Positions 44,590 through 54,144 of a DNA stretch of 64,000 bases are shown piece after piece (position 1 is the first letter of the stretch; each line of letters begins with the position of its first letter). The notes beneath the pieces are model-generated. The model saw only the letters and a program-made list of their open reading frames with translations. It was not told the DNA's origin and made no database searches. Origin of the DNA: an uncultured Pelagibacteraceae bacterium (GTDB taxonomy: Bacteria > Pseudomonadota > Alphaproteobacteria > Pelagibacterales > Pelagibacteraceae); NCBI GenBank assembly GCA_902610655.1, contig CACLWL010000004.1, positions 1 through 64,000 on the forward strand. The letters run 5' to 3'. A program made the translations under genes and the position numbers.

Positions 44590-46365
44590 TTAGATTGGTA
44601 AACTTATTTTTATTTCAGCTCCTAATTTATTTTTTAAAAGTTTAAATGTACCGTTATGATCATTGATAATTTTGTTTACTATAGGTAGTCCTAAACCAGT
44701 ACCATTTTTTTTTGTTGTAAAATATGGTTTAAGAAGATCATTTAAATTATTTTCTTTAAATCCAATTCCATTATCTTTAATAGTAATTTCTATATAATCA
44801 TCTTTTTTTAAAATTTCTAGGTCAATTTTCTTTGATAAATCAGGCTTTTTCATAAATTTTTCGTTTATACTATCAATAGAGTTTTTAAAAAGATTTGTAA
44901 AAATTCTATTAAATTGTTCAGAGTCGCATTTTACGTAAACATTTTTTTGATAGGATTTTAAATTTATTTTAATGGAATTATCTAACTCGTTCATAAGTAA
45001 AATATTTTCATTTATTATTTTAATAATATCATGATCTTTCAAAATAGGTTTTGGCATTCTCGCAAAGTCTGAAAATTCATTAATTAAATTTTCTATCTGC
45101 TTGATTTGCTTATTTATTACATTCAGGTTATCATTAAAATTAAGTTTATCCTTATCATTTAGTAAAGATGAAAATTTGGAGTTAAGTCTATCAATTACAA
45201 GCTGTATTGGTGTAAGTGGATTTTTTATTTCGTGTGCTAATTTTCTTGCAACATTTTCCCATGCCTCGTGTCTTTCAGATAAAAGTAATTTATCTTGCTG
45301 CAACTTTAAACGATCTATCATTTGATTAAAATTTTTATTTAGTGATTCTATTTCTTTATCAGTTTTGATTTCAGGAACTTTGGTATCTAAATTTCCTTTT
45401 CCAATACTCATAGATGCATTTATTAAATTATTAATTGATCTAAAAAAACGTGAAGAAAATTTTATCGCTATTGACACACTTAAAAAAAGCATCAAAGAAA
45501 CAACAATTAGATAAATTAAAATAAAAGACACTTGAATACCCGTTCTTTTATCTTCAACGGTATAATAAAAACTAAGAGCTTCTTGTGATTCAGTAAGATA
45601 TCTTGAAATATCCTCTTTAAGATATTTAACAATAAAAATATACGTATCTTTATAATTTGGTAATTTTAGTATAGCAGCAGATTTATTTTCAAATGCATTA
45701 ATTATCTTAAGGGGCCTTTCATCTTGGGTCACAAGATCAAAAGCTTTATTTTCAGGTGGAATAAATTTTTTATAATCATTTAACGTCGACATAATAATCT
45801 TTTTTTTTTCATTTATTATGTGTATTTCATCTACATTACGCAAAATTTTTTGGTTAATTAGGAATTTTTTAAAATCTAATGGATCGCTTTGATAAAAATT
45901 ACCACTTTTGTTTATATCAAAAGCTATAAGTACTATATCACTTTCAATTTTATTTCTTACATCCTGCACATAATTTTTTGCAAGTTCATATGAATTATTT
46001 ACAGCAGTTGTTATTTTTTTATCAAAATATTTTTCTAGCGCAAATGAAAATAAAAAAAGTGAAAATATAGAAATTAAAATTGATGGTATTAAGGTAAATA
46101 ATGCAAAAAAAGTAATATATTTTTTATTAGACTTTGCGCCCTCAACATTAATTTCTTTTTTAATTGAATTTTTAATTTCAAGGAAAGCGAAAAAGAAGAA
46201 AAATATTAATAAAATTATGTTTGCTAATAATAAATATTGTAAATTGTTATCATTTAGTTGAATAAAACTTTTGTCTATAAATGTTAAAAACGTAATAAAA
46301 CCAACAAATAATGTGATAAAGAAGATTAAAATAATAAATATATTTTTTTTGATAAATTCAGCCAT
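44590..46365 (-). CDS. ntrY: NtrY-type sensor histidine kinase
   Basis: The 591-residue membrane kinase has three N-terminal helices (about 8-28, 38-60, 85-108), a periplasmic loop and a fourth helix near 275-300. A HAMP linker and HisKA with phospho-accepting His in VARKLAHEIKNPLTPIQLVI follow. The HATPase_c domain contains NRIFTNLFKNSIDSI (N box), IKDNGIGF and TTKKNGTGLGLPIVNKI. It has little room for a PAS domain between HAMP and HisKA, where many NtrY proteins have one. It phosphorylates NtrX. The ntrBC genes usually found upstream are absent. Confidence 0.93.
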   Translation of the reverse strand: MAEFIKKNIFIILIFFITLFVGFITFLTFIDKSFIQLNDNNLQYLLLANIILLIFFFFFAFLEIKNSIKKEINVEGAKSNKKYITFFALFTLIPSILISIFSLFLFSFALEKYFDKKITTAVNNSYELAKNYVQDVRNKIESDIVLIAFDINKSGNFYQSDPLDFKKFLINQKILRNVDEIHIINEKKKIIMSTLNDYKKFIPPENKAFDLVTQDERPLKIINAFENKSAAILKLPNYKDTYIFIVKYLKEDISRYLTESQEALSFYYTVEDKRTGIQVSFILIYLIVVSLMLFLSVSIAIKFSSRFFRSINNLINASMSIGKGNLDTKVPEIKTDKEIESLNKNFNQMIDRLKLQQDKLLLSERHEAWENVARKLAHEIKNPLTPIQLVIDRLNSKFSSLLNDKDKLNFNDNLNVINKQIKQIENLINEFSDFARMPKPILKDHDIIKIINENILLMNELDNSIKINLKSYQKNVYVKCDSEQFNRIFTNLFKNSIDSINEKFMKKPDLSKKIDLEILKKDDYIEITIKDNGIGFKENNLNDLLKPYFTTKKNGTGLGLPIVNKIINDHNGTFKLLKNKLGAEIKISLPI

Positions 46366-46399
46366 TGTGTAATAATTTCATTATCTTATATATATCGAC

Positions 46400-47506
46400 A
46401 TGAACAATTGTTTTATAATACTAGCTGCTGGACAAAGCAAAAGATTTAAATCAATTAAATTTAAACAATATGCGATTTATAAAAATAAACCTATTTTTGA
46501 ACATTCATTAGACAAAATTATAGAATCTAAGCTTTTCAAACATTTAATATTAGTAACAAATAAAAAAATACCTATAAAAAAAAAATATTCTAAAAAAATT
46601 AAAATTATTATAGGTGGAGATGAGAGAAGCGATTCATCTCTAAAAGCAATAAAATTTGCCAAAAAATATAATATAAAAAATATTTTAATACATGATGCTG
46701 CAAGACCAAATTTTTCAATAAATTTAGTAAAAAAAATTCTTTCAAATTTAAGGAAAAATAAAGCTGTTATTCCCTATATCACTTCTTCAGATGCTGTTAA
46801 ATATAATGTAAAAAATTCAATATATAATCTAAAAAAAAAAAAGACTTTTTTAACCCAAACACCACAAGGATTTAAATTTACTGATTTATATAAACTTGCA
46901 AAAGATAATAAAATTAAAATTGATGACGAGTCGACACTATTTACCCAAAAAAATATTAAAGTTAAGTTTATTAATGGTGATAGGAATAATCATAAAATCA
47001 CATACCTAAACGATCTTAAAAATAATCAAAACTATTATGGCATAGGATTTGATGTGCATAGATTGGTTAAAGGAAGAAATCTTTACCTAGCTGGTCTTAA
47101 AATTAAGTCATCTTTAGGTACACTGGGTCACTCTGATGGTGATCCAGTTTTGCATGCTATAACAGATGCAATACTTGGAGCATGTAGAAAGGGAGATATA
47201 GGTCAAAAGTTTTCTGATAAAAATAAAAAATTTAAAAATATAAGATCTACAATTCTATTAGAAAAAGTTATTAAAGAAATGAGTAAAGAAAATTATTTTA
47301 TAAATAATTTAGATATAAACATAATTACACAAACACCAAAAATTTCGACTTATAAAAAAAAAATTATCAAATCTATTTCTGATATTTGTGAGATACCTTT
47401 AAATAAAATAAATATAAAAGGAAAGACAACAGAAAAACTTGGATTAATAGGAAAAGAAAAAGCCATTGCATGTGAAGTTATAACCTCCGTTACAAGATAT
47501 GATTGA
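46400..47506 (+). CDS. ispDF: Bifunctional IspD-IspF (MEP isoprenoid pathway)
   Basis: The 368-residue fusion carries two MEP pathway steps. Residues 1 to about 210 are IspD (cytidylyltransferase; FIILAAGQSKRFKS, IIIGGDERSDSS, ILIHDAARPN). Residues 213-368 are IspF (cyclodiphosphate synthase; GIGFDVHRLVKGRNLYLAG, LGHSDGDPVLHAITDAILGA, KGKTTEKLGLIGKEKAIA). The fusion is a known alphaproteobacterial trait. It is divergent from ntrY with 34 bp between starts, and overlaps pgpA by 8 bp. Confidence 0.96.
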   Translation: MNNCFIILAAGQSKRFKSIKFKQYAIYKNKPIFEHSLDKIIESKLFKHLILVTNKKIPIKKKYSKKIKIIIGGDERSDSSLKAIKFAKKYNIKNILIHDAARPNFSINLVKKILSNLRKNKAVIPYITSSDAVKYNVKNSIYNLKKKKTFLTQTPQGFKFTDLYKLAKDNKIKIDDESTLFTQKNIKVKFINGDRNNHKITYLNDLKNNQNYYGIGFDVHRLVKGRNLYLAGLKIKSSLGTLGHSDGDPVLHAITDAILGACRKGDIGQKFSDKNKKFKNIRSTILLEKVIKEMSKENYFINNLDINIITQTPKISTYKKKIIKSISDICEIPLNKINIKGKTTEKLGLIGKEKAIACEVITSVTRYD

Positions 47507-47993
47507 AAAGTTAAATTATTTATTTGTTACTTTATTTGGTATTGGAAAAATTAGTAAAATACCAGGTAGTATTGCATCCTTAGCAACAACAATTTTTTTG
47601 TTTTTTTTGTTTCATATATTTAATGTTAAGCCTGATATAGTCCTAATTGCTATTGTCGTTATATTTTTAGTTTCACTTTATGCAGTAAACATTTTTATTA
47701 AAAATCTTGATGATAAAGATCCAAAAGAAATAGTTATAGACGAATTTATTGGTCAATCAATTCCAATATGTTTGTACGAAATTGCCCACAAAGGTATAAA
47801 AGAAACTAACGATGTTTTAACCTTTTATTTTATAATGTTTATTTTATTTAGAATTTTTGACATCACCAAGCCCTACCCCGTGAGTTATTATGATAAAAAT
47901 TTTAAAAATAGTTTTGGAGTAATTATGGATGATGTATGTGCTGGTTTATATGTTGTAGGGATCCTAGTATTATATATGGTTTTTAGTTCATGA
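47499..47993 (+). CDS. pgpA: Phosphatidylglycerophosphatase A
   Basis: The 164-residue membrane phosphatase makes phosphatidylglycerol from its phosphate. Family motifs are IGKISKIPGSIASL near the N-terminus, KEIVIDEFIGQSIPI, FRIFDITKPYPVSYYDK and NSFGVIMDDVCAGLY with the conserved acidic residues. Overlaps with ispDF (8 bp) and pncC (4 bp) indicate one operon. Confidence 0.93.
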   Translation: MIEKLNYLFVTLFGIGKISKIPGSIASLATTIFLFFLFHIFNVKPDIVLIAIVVIFLVSLYAVNIFIKNLDDKDPKEIVIDEFIGQSIPICLYEIAHKGIKETNDVLTFYFIMFILFRIFDITKPYPVSYYDKNFKNSFGVIMDDVCAGLYVVGILVLYMVFSS

Positions 47994-48463
47994 AAAAGCT
48001 TTCTGAAAGAATTGTTAAATTATTAAAAAAAAAAAGACTTAAAATATCTTTTGCAGAATCATGCACTGGGGGTTTACTTGCAAGCACTATTACTAAAATA
48101 AGTGGTTCATCTAAAGTTTTCACCCTGGGATTAGTTACTTATTCAAATCAAGCAAAAATCAATATTCTAAAAGTCCCAAATAAAATAATAAAAAAATACG
48201 GAGCAGTAAGTTATGAAACATGTTTATCTATGGTAAAAAACTTAAATAAAATAAGTAAAACTAATATTTCTGTTTCTATAACAGGGGTTGCTGGCCCTAA
48301 CGGTGGAACTAAAGAAAAGCCTGTTGGCTTGGTATATATAGGTATTAAAAAAAACAGCAAAACTATTATTAAAAAACACTTTTTTAAAAATAAAAAAAGA
48401 AATTCAATCCAAAAAACAACTGTTAAAGAGGCTTTAGAGTTAATCTTGAGTATTACTAAATAA
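47990..48463 (+). CDS. pncC: Nicotinamide-nucleotide amidohydrolase (stand-alone CinA C-terminal domain)
   Basis: The 157-residue protein corresponds to the CinA C-terminal domain: ISFAESCTGGLLASTITKI, VSYETCLSMVKN and SITGVAGPNGGTKEKPVGLVYIG. PncC deamidates NMN to nicotinate mononucleotide in NAD salvage. No CinA N-terminal domain is present. Its last 24 bp overlap the end of the convergent coq10-like gene, with codons in antisense register. Confidence 0.92.
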   Translation: MKKLSERIVKLLKKKRLKISFAESCTGGLLASTITKISGSSKVFTLGLVTYSNQAKINILKVPNKIIKKYGAVSYETCLSMVKNLNKISKTNISVSITGVAGPNGGTKEKPVGLVYIGIKKNSKTIIKKHFFKNKKRNSIQKTTVKEALELILSITK

Positions 48464-48895
48464 TTCTTCTGCTCTTTTTTGAAAAGCATCTGCAATTTTA
48501 TTTAAACCGTATGTGAATGATTTCGTCATTAAAATATTTAAGAATTTATTTTTAAGTTCAAAATCTACATCAAACGAAACTTCTGTCATATTTTCTTTTT
48601 GAGAAAAGTTCCACTTATTTTCTAAATGTTTAAGCGGACCATCAATGTTGGTAACATATATTGTATCATCTTTCTTATTATATCTAACATCGCTTTTATA
48701 AGTATCTTTAAAAATACCTTTTCCTATTGTCAAATCAGCGACAATGAAAATCACATCACCTTTATCTTTTCGTTCAAAAACTTTTGAGTCAATACAATAA
48801 GGAATAAAACTTGGATACTTCTCTATATCTAAAACTAGTTCAACTAAATTTTTTTTTTCTGTTTCAATTAATCTTTTGACGGATGCTTGTGGCAT
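48440..48895 (-). CDS. COQ10/RatA-type START-domain protein
   Basis: The 151-residue SRPBCC (polyketide cyclase/START) protein has the family start [36 protein letters not shown], a middle [20 protein letters not shown] and [20 protein letters not shown]. Alphaproteobacterial members downstream of lipA are the COQ10-like ubiquinone-binding proteins. RatA naming in enterics reflects the same family. Its start overlaps lipA by 32 bp and its end overlaps pncC by 24 bp. Confidence 0.9.
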   Translation of the reverse strand: MPQASVKRLIETEKKNLVELVLDIEKYPSFIPYCIDSKVFERKDKGDVIFIVADLTIGKGIFKDTYKSDVRYNKKDDTIYVTNIDGPLKHLENKWNFSQKENMTEVSFDVDFELKNKFLNILMTKSFTYGLNKIADAFQKRAEELFSNTQD

Positions 48896-49811
48896 TTGCG
48901 TTTAATCTTTGTTTTTTTAGTTTTCTAAAATCTTCATCTGCATGATAAGAGGATCTAGTTAAAGGTGTAGAAGATACTAGTAAAAATCCTTTAGATTTGG
49001 CAATTTCACCAAGTTCTTTAAATTCGTCTGGACGATAATATTTTTCCAAGGGATGATGTTTAGGGGAAGGTTGAAGATATTGACCTATGGTCAAAAAATC
49101 AACTTTAGCAGAAATTAGATCGTCCATAACTTGTAAAACTTCGTCTTTTTTTTCACCTAAACCAATCATTATTCCAGATTTTGTAAAAATGTTTTTATTT
49201 ATTTCTTTTATTTTTTTTAAAAGTTCTAAAGATGCAAAATATCTAGCTCCAGGTCTAACTTTTCTATAAAGGCTAGGAACTGTTTCAATGTTATGATTAA
49301 AAACATCTGGACATGCATCTATTATTTTTTTATATGCATCTCCTTTTCTTAAGAAATCGGGGGTTAGGACTTCAACAGATGTACTAGGATTTAATTTTTT
49401 AGTAGCAACAATTACATCATAAAAATGTTTTGAACCTCCATCAGGTAAATCATCTCTATCCACAGAAGTAATTACCACGTGATTTAGGTTTAATTTTTTA
49501 ACAGCATTAGATATTTTATATGGCTCGAAAGAGTCCAAAGGTTGTGGTTTACCAGTACTAACATCGCAAAATGCACACGCTCTTGTGCATGTATCTCCCA
49601 TAATCATAAACGTTGCATGTTTTTTACTCCAACATTCAGTTATATTTGGGCAGTTTGCTTCCTGACAAACTGTTACTAATTTGCTTGTATTTATAAGACT
49701 CTTAGTTTTGAAAAACTCTTTACTATTAATAATTTTAGATTTAATCCATTCTGGTTTTCTTTTAATTGGATTAATTGGTTTATTTACTTTTTCCGGATGT
49801 CTAACCTTCAT
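48864..49811 (-). CDS. lipA: Lipoyl synthase
   Basis: The radical-SAM enzyme inserts two sulfurs into octanoyl-proteins. The auxiliary cluster cysteines are in [12 protein letters not shown] and the radical-SAM cluster in [10 protein letters not shown]-terminal SSYHAD retains the conserved serine ligand region. I chose ATG 49811 ([12 protein letters not shown]), 315 residues; a TTG at 49817 is less likely. It overlaps ftsB by 11 bp, whereas relatives usually have pdhA-pdhB-pdhC between them. Confidence 0.96.
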   Translation of the reverse strand: MKVRHPEKVNKPINPIKRKPEWIKSKIINSKEFFKTKSLINTSKLVTVCQEANCPNITECWSKKHATFMIMGDTCTRACAFCDVSTGKPQPLDSFEPYKISNAVKKLNLNHVVITSVDRDDLPDGGSKHFYDVIVATKKLNPSTSVEVLTPDFLRKGDAYKKIIDACPDVFNHNIETVPSLYRKVRPGARYFASLELLKKIKEINKNIFTKSGIMIGLGEKKDEVLQVMDDLISAKVDFLTIGQYLQPSPKHHPLEKYYRPDEFKELGEIAKSKGFLLVSSTPLTRSSYHADEDFRKLKKQRLNANATSIRQKIN

Positions 49812-50109
49812 TGTCAACGATTATATATGTTGTTTCACCTTTTTTACCAAGCATCAATTTGTCTCTAATAAGCATATCAATATAGTCGTAATCAAGTTTT
49901 TCACTAAGAAGCGTATTTTTTAATTCAAAATCTTTAATTTTTTTTTGGATTTCATTTTCTTCAATTTGTAAATTTTTTAAAATCTCTCTTTTTTCAATAT
50001 AAGAAAATAAACCCCTTTGACCCCCAAATAAATTAATTAAGATATACAAAAAAAGTATAGTTAAAATAATTATTTTAAAATTTTCTTTTAATTTTAAAAA
50101 TATGGTCAT
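49801..50109 (-). CDS. ftsB: Septum formation initiator (FtsB/DivIC family)
   Basis: The 102-residue bitopic protein has a short cytoplasmic N-terminus, one membrane helix (about 10-27, [17 protein letters not shown]), a Gly-rich turn and a coiled coil (about 35-75). The end [22 protein letters not shown] is typical of alphaproteobacterial DivIC-like proteins. It acts in the divisome. It is coupled to eno (4-bp overlap) and lipA (11-bp overlap). Confidence 0.88.
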   Translation of the reverse strand: MTIFLKLKENFKIIILTILFLYILINLFGGQRGLFSYIEKREILKNLQIEENEIQKKIKDFELKNTLLSEKLDYDYIDMLIRDKLMLGKKGETTYIIVDNEG

Positions 50110-51359
50110 AACGTATTCATTTTGGCTTTTGCTAATAAATCTTCTTCTATTCTTAATAGCTGATTATACTTAGAAACTCTTTCTGACCTTGATAGAGATC
50201 CTGTTTTTATTTGATTTGAGTTAGTGCCAACAGCTAGATCAGCAATAAAGGTATCTTCACTATCTCCTGATCTATGAGAAATAATTGTCTCATACCCTAT
50301 ATTATTTGCGAATCTTATAACATCAAGTGTCTCGGATACTGTGCCAATTTGGTTAAGTTTTATAAGTATTGAATTAGAAGACTCATTCAAAAAACCTTTT
50401 TTAAGTCTTTCTAAATTGGTAACATATAAATCATCTCCAACTATCTGTAATTTTTTTGAAGCTTTTTTAAATTTACTCCATGCCAACCAATCATTTTCAT
50501 CAAACGGATCCTCTATTGATTTGATTTTAAACTTTTTGATTAATTTAAGATATTTTTGAATTGTTTTGTTTGTGCTGATGTATTTGCTTGAGTGAATTGA
50601 ATATTTATTTTTTTTGTACAATTCATTTGCAGCCACATCTAAACAAATTGATATTTGTTTACCGTTTTTAAAACCTGCCATTTCTATAGATTTTATAATA
50701 AGTTTTAATGCTTCCTCATTACTAGATATCATAGGTGCAAATCCCCCTTCATCACCAACTGAAATTGACATTCCTTTTTTGGAAATTATTTTTTTTAGAT
50801 TTTGCACTACCAAAAAACACATTCTTACAGCTTCAGTAAAGCTTTTTGCACTGTCTGGGCGTATCATAAACTCTTGAATTCTTAATTTGTTATTTGCATG
50901 AGCGCCACCATTTATTATGTTCATCATTGGATAAGGTAGTTTAAAATTCTTTTTTACTAAAAAATTTTTATATAGAGGAATTTTTTTAATTTTAGATGAA
51001 AGTTTTTTAACAGCCATAGATACTGATAATATAGCATTTGCACCTATTTTTGTTTTATTTTTTGTGCCATCTAAATTAATTAAGATTGAGTCAATTAGTT
51101 CCTGATTATGAACATTTTTATTTAATAATTTTTTTGATATTGTTGAATTTATAATTTTGATTGGAGTAAAAACACTTCTACCTAAATATTTTTTATTTTT
51201 TTTGTCTCTTTTCTCATGAGCTTCATATGTTCCTGTTGATGCGCCAGATGGACAAATAGCTTTGCAACTTAATTGCTTGCTAAATACTTCCGCCTCGATT
51301 GTTGGGTTGCCTCTGCTATCAAATACTTGTCTGGCTTTAACTCTTGTGATTTTGCTCAT
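50106..51359 (-). CDS. eno: Enolase
   Basis: The 417-residue enzyme interconverts 2-phosphoglycerate and phosphoenolpyruvate. Family motifs are ARQVFDSRGNPTIEAEV, CPSGASTGTYEAHE, SVGDEGGFAP (catalytic Glu), SIEDPFDENDW, VGDDLYVTN, and ISHRSGDSEDTFIADLAV near the C-terminus. The sequence contains many lysines, as expected for this base composition. It sits between kdsA and ftsB with 4-bp overlaps. Confidence 0.97.
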   Translation of the reverse strand: MSKITRVKARQVFDSRGNPTIEAEVFSKQLSCKAICPSGASTGTYEAHEKRDKKNKKYLGRSVFTPIKIINSTISKKLLNKNVHNQELIDSILINLDGTKNKTKIGANAILSVSMAVKKLSSKIKKIPLYKNFLVKKNFKLPYPMMNIINGGAHANNKLRIQEFMIRPDSAKSFTEAVRMCFLVVQNLKKIISKKGMSISVGDEGGFAPMISSNEEALKLIIKSIEMAGFKNGKQISICLDVAANELYKKNKYSIHSSKYISTNKTIQKYLKLIKKFKIKSIEDPFDENDWLAWSKFKKASKKLQIVGDDLYVTNLERLKKGFLNESSNSILIKLNQIGTVSETLDVIRFANNIGYETIISHRSGDSEDTFIADLAVGTNSNQIKTGSLSRSERVSKYNQLLRIEEDLLAKAKMNTL

Positions 51360-52183
51360 TTACCTTTTATAAGTTTATCTATCTCACACAATTGATTTAT
51401 TAATTGTTCTAATTTATTGATAGGTAACATATTTGGTCCATCTGAGGGTGCGTTGTCAGGATCTTGATGAGTTTCTATAAAAACTCCTGCTACACCAACT
51501 GCAACAGCTGCTCTTGATAAATATTCTATAAACTCTCTTTGACCTCCGCTTCTGTCGCCCATTCCTCCAGGTTGTTGCACTGAATGTGTTGCATCAAAAA
51601 TAACAGGATATCCTAACTTTGACATAATTGGCAATGCTCTCATATCTGATACTAAAGTATTATAACCAAAACTTGCACCTCTCTCTGTTATTAGAATATT
51701 ATCGTTTCCTGTTTCAGAAATTTTTTTTGTAACATTAGCCATATCCCAAGGAGCTAGAAATTGACCTTTTTTAACATTTATAATTTTATTTGTTTTTGCG
51801 GCCGAAATTAAAAGATCTGTTTGGCGGCAAAGAAAGGCTGGAATTTGAATTATATCTACATGTTTAGATACTAATGAGCATTGTTCCCCACTATGCACAT
51901 CTGTTAGTACTGGAATTTTTAAATCCTTTTTAATTTTATCAAACACAGGTAAAGATTTATCTAAACCAGCTCCTCTTTTACCAGCTAAACTAGTCCGATT
52001 TGCTTTATCGAAAGAAGTTTTATAAATAAAACCAATACCAAATTTATCAGTTATTTGTTTAATTTTTCCAGCCATATCCATTGCATGTTGCTCTGTTTCT
52101 AACTGGCAGGGACCTGAAATAAGAGTTAGTGAACTATTATTGGATATTTTGATACCATTACAATTGATTGTTTTATTTTCCAT
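51356..52183 (-). CDS. kdsA: KDO-8-phosphate synthase
   Basis: The 275-residue enzyme condenses PEP and arabinose-5-phosphate into KDO-8-phosphate for lipopolysaccharide. Motifs are LISGPCQLETEQHAM, YKTSFDKANRTSLAGKRG, PVLTDVHSGEQC, QIPAFLCRQTDLL and FDATHSVQQPGG. Its use of PEP sits well beside eno. It overlaps pyrG by one base and eno by 4 bp. With lpxB/lpxI at the right edge it indicates a lipid A-KDO outer membrane. Confidence 0.97.
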   Translation of the reverse strand: MENKTINCNGIKISNNSSLTLISGPCQLETEQHAMDMAGKIKQITDKFGIGFIYKTSFDKANRTSLAGKRGAGLDKSLPVFDKIKKDLKIPVLTDVHSGEQCSLVSKHVDIIQIPAFLCRQTDLLISAAKTNKIINVKKGQFLAPWDMANVTKKISETGNDNILITERGASFGYNTLVSDMRALPIMSKLGYPVIFDATHSVQQPGGMGDRSGGQREFIEYLSRAAVAVGVAGVFIETHQDPDNAPSDGPNMLPINKLEQLINQLCEIDKLIKGK

Positions 52184-53796
52184 TATTTTGATTTTGCGGC
52201 CTTAATAAAAGATGAGAATAAAGGATGAGGGTTTAAAGGTCTAGATTTAAATTCTGGATGAAATTGAACACCTATAAACCAAGGATGATTCTTTAGTTCA
52301 ATTATCTCTGGCAAATCATTATTAGGAGACATCCCCGAAAAAATCATACCTTTGTCTTCAAAATTACTTTGTAAATGTCTATTCACTTCGTATCTGTGTC
52401 TATGTCTTTCGTTTATATTATTTGATTTATATATTTTTCTTACTAGAGAATTATGTCTTAATTTTGCTTTATAAAGACCTAACCTCATAGTGCCGCCTAA
52501 TTCTTTATTTGTGCCTTTAATTATTTTACCATCTTTGTTCCATTCATTCATTAAACCAATTACTGGAAAACATTTTTTATCAAATTCTGTTGAGCCTGCT
52601 TTTTTAATATTTAGCTTATTTCTCGCAAATTCGATTATTGCCATCTGCATACCAAAACATATTCCAAAAAATGGAATTTTATTTACTCTAGCGTAATTAA
52701 TTGCAGCTATTTTTCCTTCAGTGCCCCTTTTTCCAAAACCTCCAGGTATAAGTATTCCAGTTACATTTTTAAGTAGTTTTTTAACATCTTTCGATTTTAA
52801 ATTATCTGATTCTAATCTTAATAAATTAACTTTTACCTTGTTAGAAATACCGCCATGAATTAATGCTTCATCCAGGGACTTATAAGCATCTTTTAAATTA
52901 ACATATTTTCCAATTATTGCGATGTTTACCTCTTTTTTAGAATTTAAAACTGTATTGGTAATTTTTTTCCATGGTATCAAATTTGCACTCTTTTTCGGTT
53001 TAATATTAAAATATTTTAACACTTGCTTATTTAATTTTTCTTTATAAAAACTAATTGGTGCTTCATATATAGTTCTTACATCCACAGTTTCGATAACATT
53101 ATCGATTGATACATTGCAGAATAAGGATATTTTTTTTCTTTGATCTTTTGGAATTGATTTTTGTGACCTACAAATAACTATATCCGGTTGGATACCTAAA
53201 CTCCTAAGATCTTTAACAGAATGTTGGGTCGGTTTAGTTTTAATTTCATCAGATGATTTTAAAAATGGGACAAGAGTTAAATGTATAAATAAACTTCTAT
53301 TTTTTCCTACATCATTTGAAAATTGTCTGATTGCTTCAACAAATGGCAAGCTTTCTATGTCACCTACAGTTCCTCCAATTTCACAAATTACAAAATCTTC
53401 ATTTGTAATATCGCCTTTTATAAATTCTTTAATTCTATCTGTTACATGGGGTATAACCTGAACTGTCTTACCTAAATATTTTCCTTTTCTTTCCTTTCTA
53501 ATGATATCACTATAGATTTTACCAGTAGTAATATTATCAGTCTTTTTAGCAGATATATTTGAGAACCTTTCGTAATGACCTAAGTCTAAATCAGTTTCAG
53601 CACCATCATCAGTAACAAAAACTTCACCATGCTGAAAAGGACTCATTGTACCAGGGTCTACATTTAAATAAGGATCCATTTTTCTTAATCGCACTTTATA
53701 GCCCTGAGATTTTAATAAATAAGCAAGAGATGCTGATGATAAACCTTTGCCTAAGGATGAAACCACGCCGCCAGTTACGAATATGTATCGCGCCAT
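52183..53796 (-). CDS. pyrG: CTP synthase
   Basis: The 537-residue enzyme aminates UTP to CTP. The N-terminal synthetase domain begins RYIFVTGGVVSSLGKGLSSA and has DPYLNVDPGTMSPFQHGEVFVT. The C-terminal glutaminase domain has IPGGFGKRG, FFGICFGMQMAI (nucleophile Cys) and VQFHPEF (His-x-Glu). Both halves are intact. It is 40 bp downstream of secG and coupled to kdsA. Confidence 0.97.
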   Translation of the reverse strand: MARYIFVTGGVVSSLGKGLSSASLAYLLKSQGYKVRLRKMDPYLNVDPGTMSPFQHGEVFVTDDGAETDLDLGHYERFSNISAKKTDNITTGKIYSDIIRKERKGKYLGKTVQVIPHVTDRIKEFIKGDITNEDFVICEIGGTVGDIESLPFVEAIRQFSNDVGKNRSLFIHLTLVPFLKSSDEIKTKPTQHSVKDLRSLGIQPDIVICRSQKSIPKDQRKKISLFCNVSIDNVIETVDVRTIYEAPISFYKEKLNKQVLKYFNIKPKKSANLIPWKKITNTVLNSKKEVNIAIIGKYVNLKDAYKSLDEALIHGGISNKVKVNLLRLESDNLKSKDVKKLLKNVTGILIPGGFGKRGTEGKIAAINYARVNKIPFFGICFGMQMAIIEFARNKLNIKKAGSTEFDKKCFPVIGLMNEWNKDGKIIKGTNKELGGTMRLGLYKAKLRHNSLVRKIYKSNNINERHRHRYEVNRHLQSNFEDKGMIFSGMSPNNDLPEIIELKNHPWFIGVQFHPEFKSRPLNPHPLFSSFIKAAKSK

Positions 53797-53836
53797 GGAA
53801 TTATGTTATAGCGAATTTTTTGAAAAATGAAAATAC

Positions 53837-54139
53837 TTAATTGTTATTTTCTGGTATCTTTGGAACTTCTCCTGAACTTTCCTCTATTTTATCAATTACA
53901 GAGGACTCTGTAGCTATATCCCCTCTTGAAATGATTGTTAGCGAAAGACTGCAAATAATAAATAATGTAGCTATAACAGCAGTTGCTTTGGTTAGAAAAT
54001 CACCTGCTGTTCTTGAGAACATATAACTTTCTTGGGAAACACCTATACCTAATGCACCGCCTTCAGATTTCTGCAACAAAATTATTATTATTAGTATTAC
54101 AGCAAGTACGACATTTACAACCAATAAAATATTTTCCAT
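53837..54139 (-). CDS. secG: Preprotein translocase subunit SecG
   Basis: The 100-residue protein has two membrane helices (about 3-20 and 52-74) joined by the SecG loop LLQKSEGGALGIGVSQESYMFSRTA, which is diagnostic. The C-terminal tail is acidic and polar. It assists SecYE at the inner membrane. It is 5 bp downstream of tpiA, the usual tpiA-secG-pyrG order. Confidence 0.94.
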   Translation of the reverse strand: MENILLVVNVVLAVILIIIILLQKSEGGALGIGVSQESYMFSRTAGDFLTKATAVIATLFIICSLSLTIISRGDIATESSVIDKIEESSGEVPKIPENNN

Positions 54140-54144
54140 GCGAT

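Noticed and set aside
48211-48495. 94-codon minus-strand frame opposite pncC
   Set aside because: Antisense to conserved CinA motifs; overlaps the end of the coq10-like gene in another frame.
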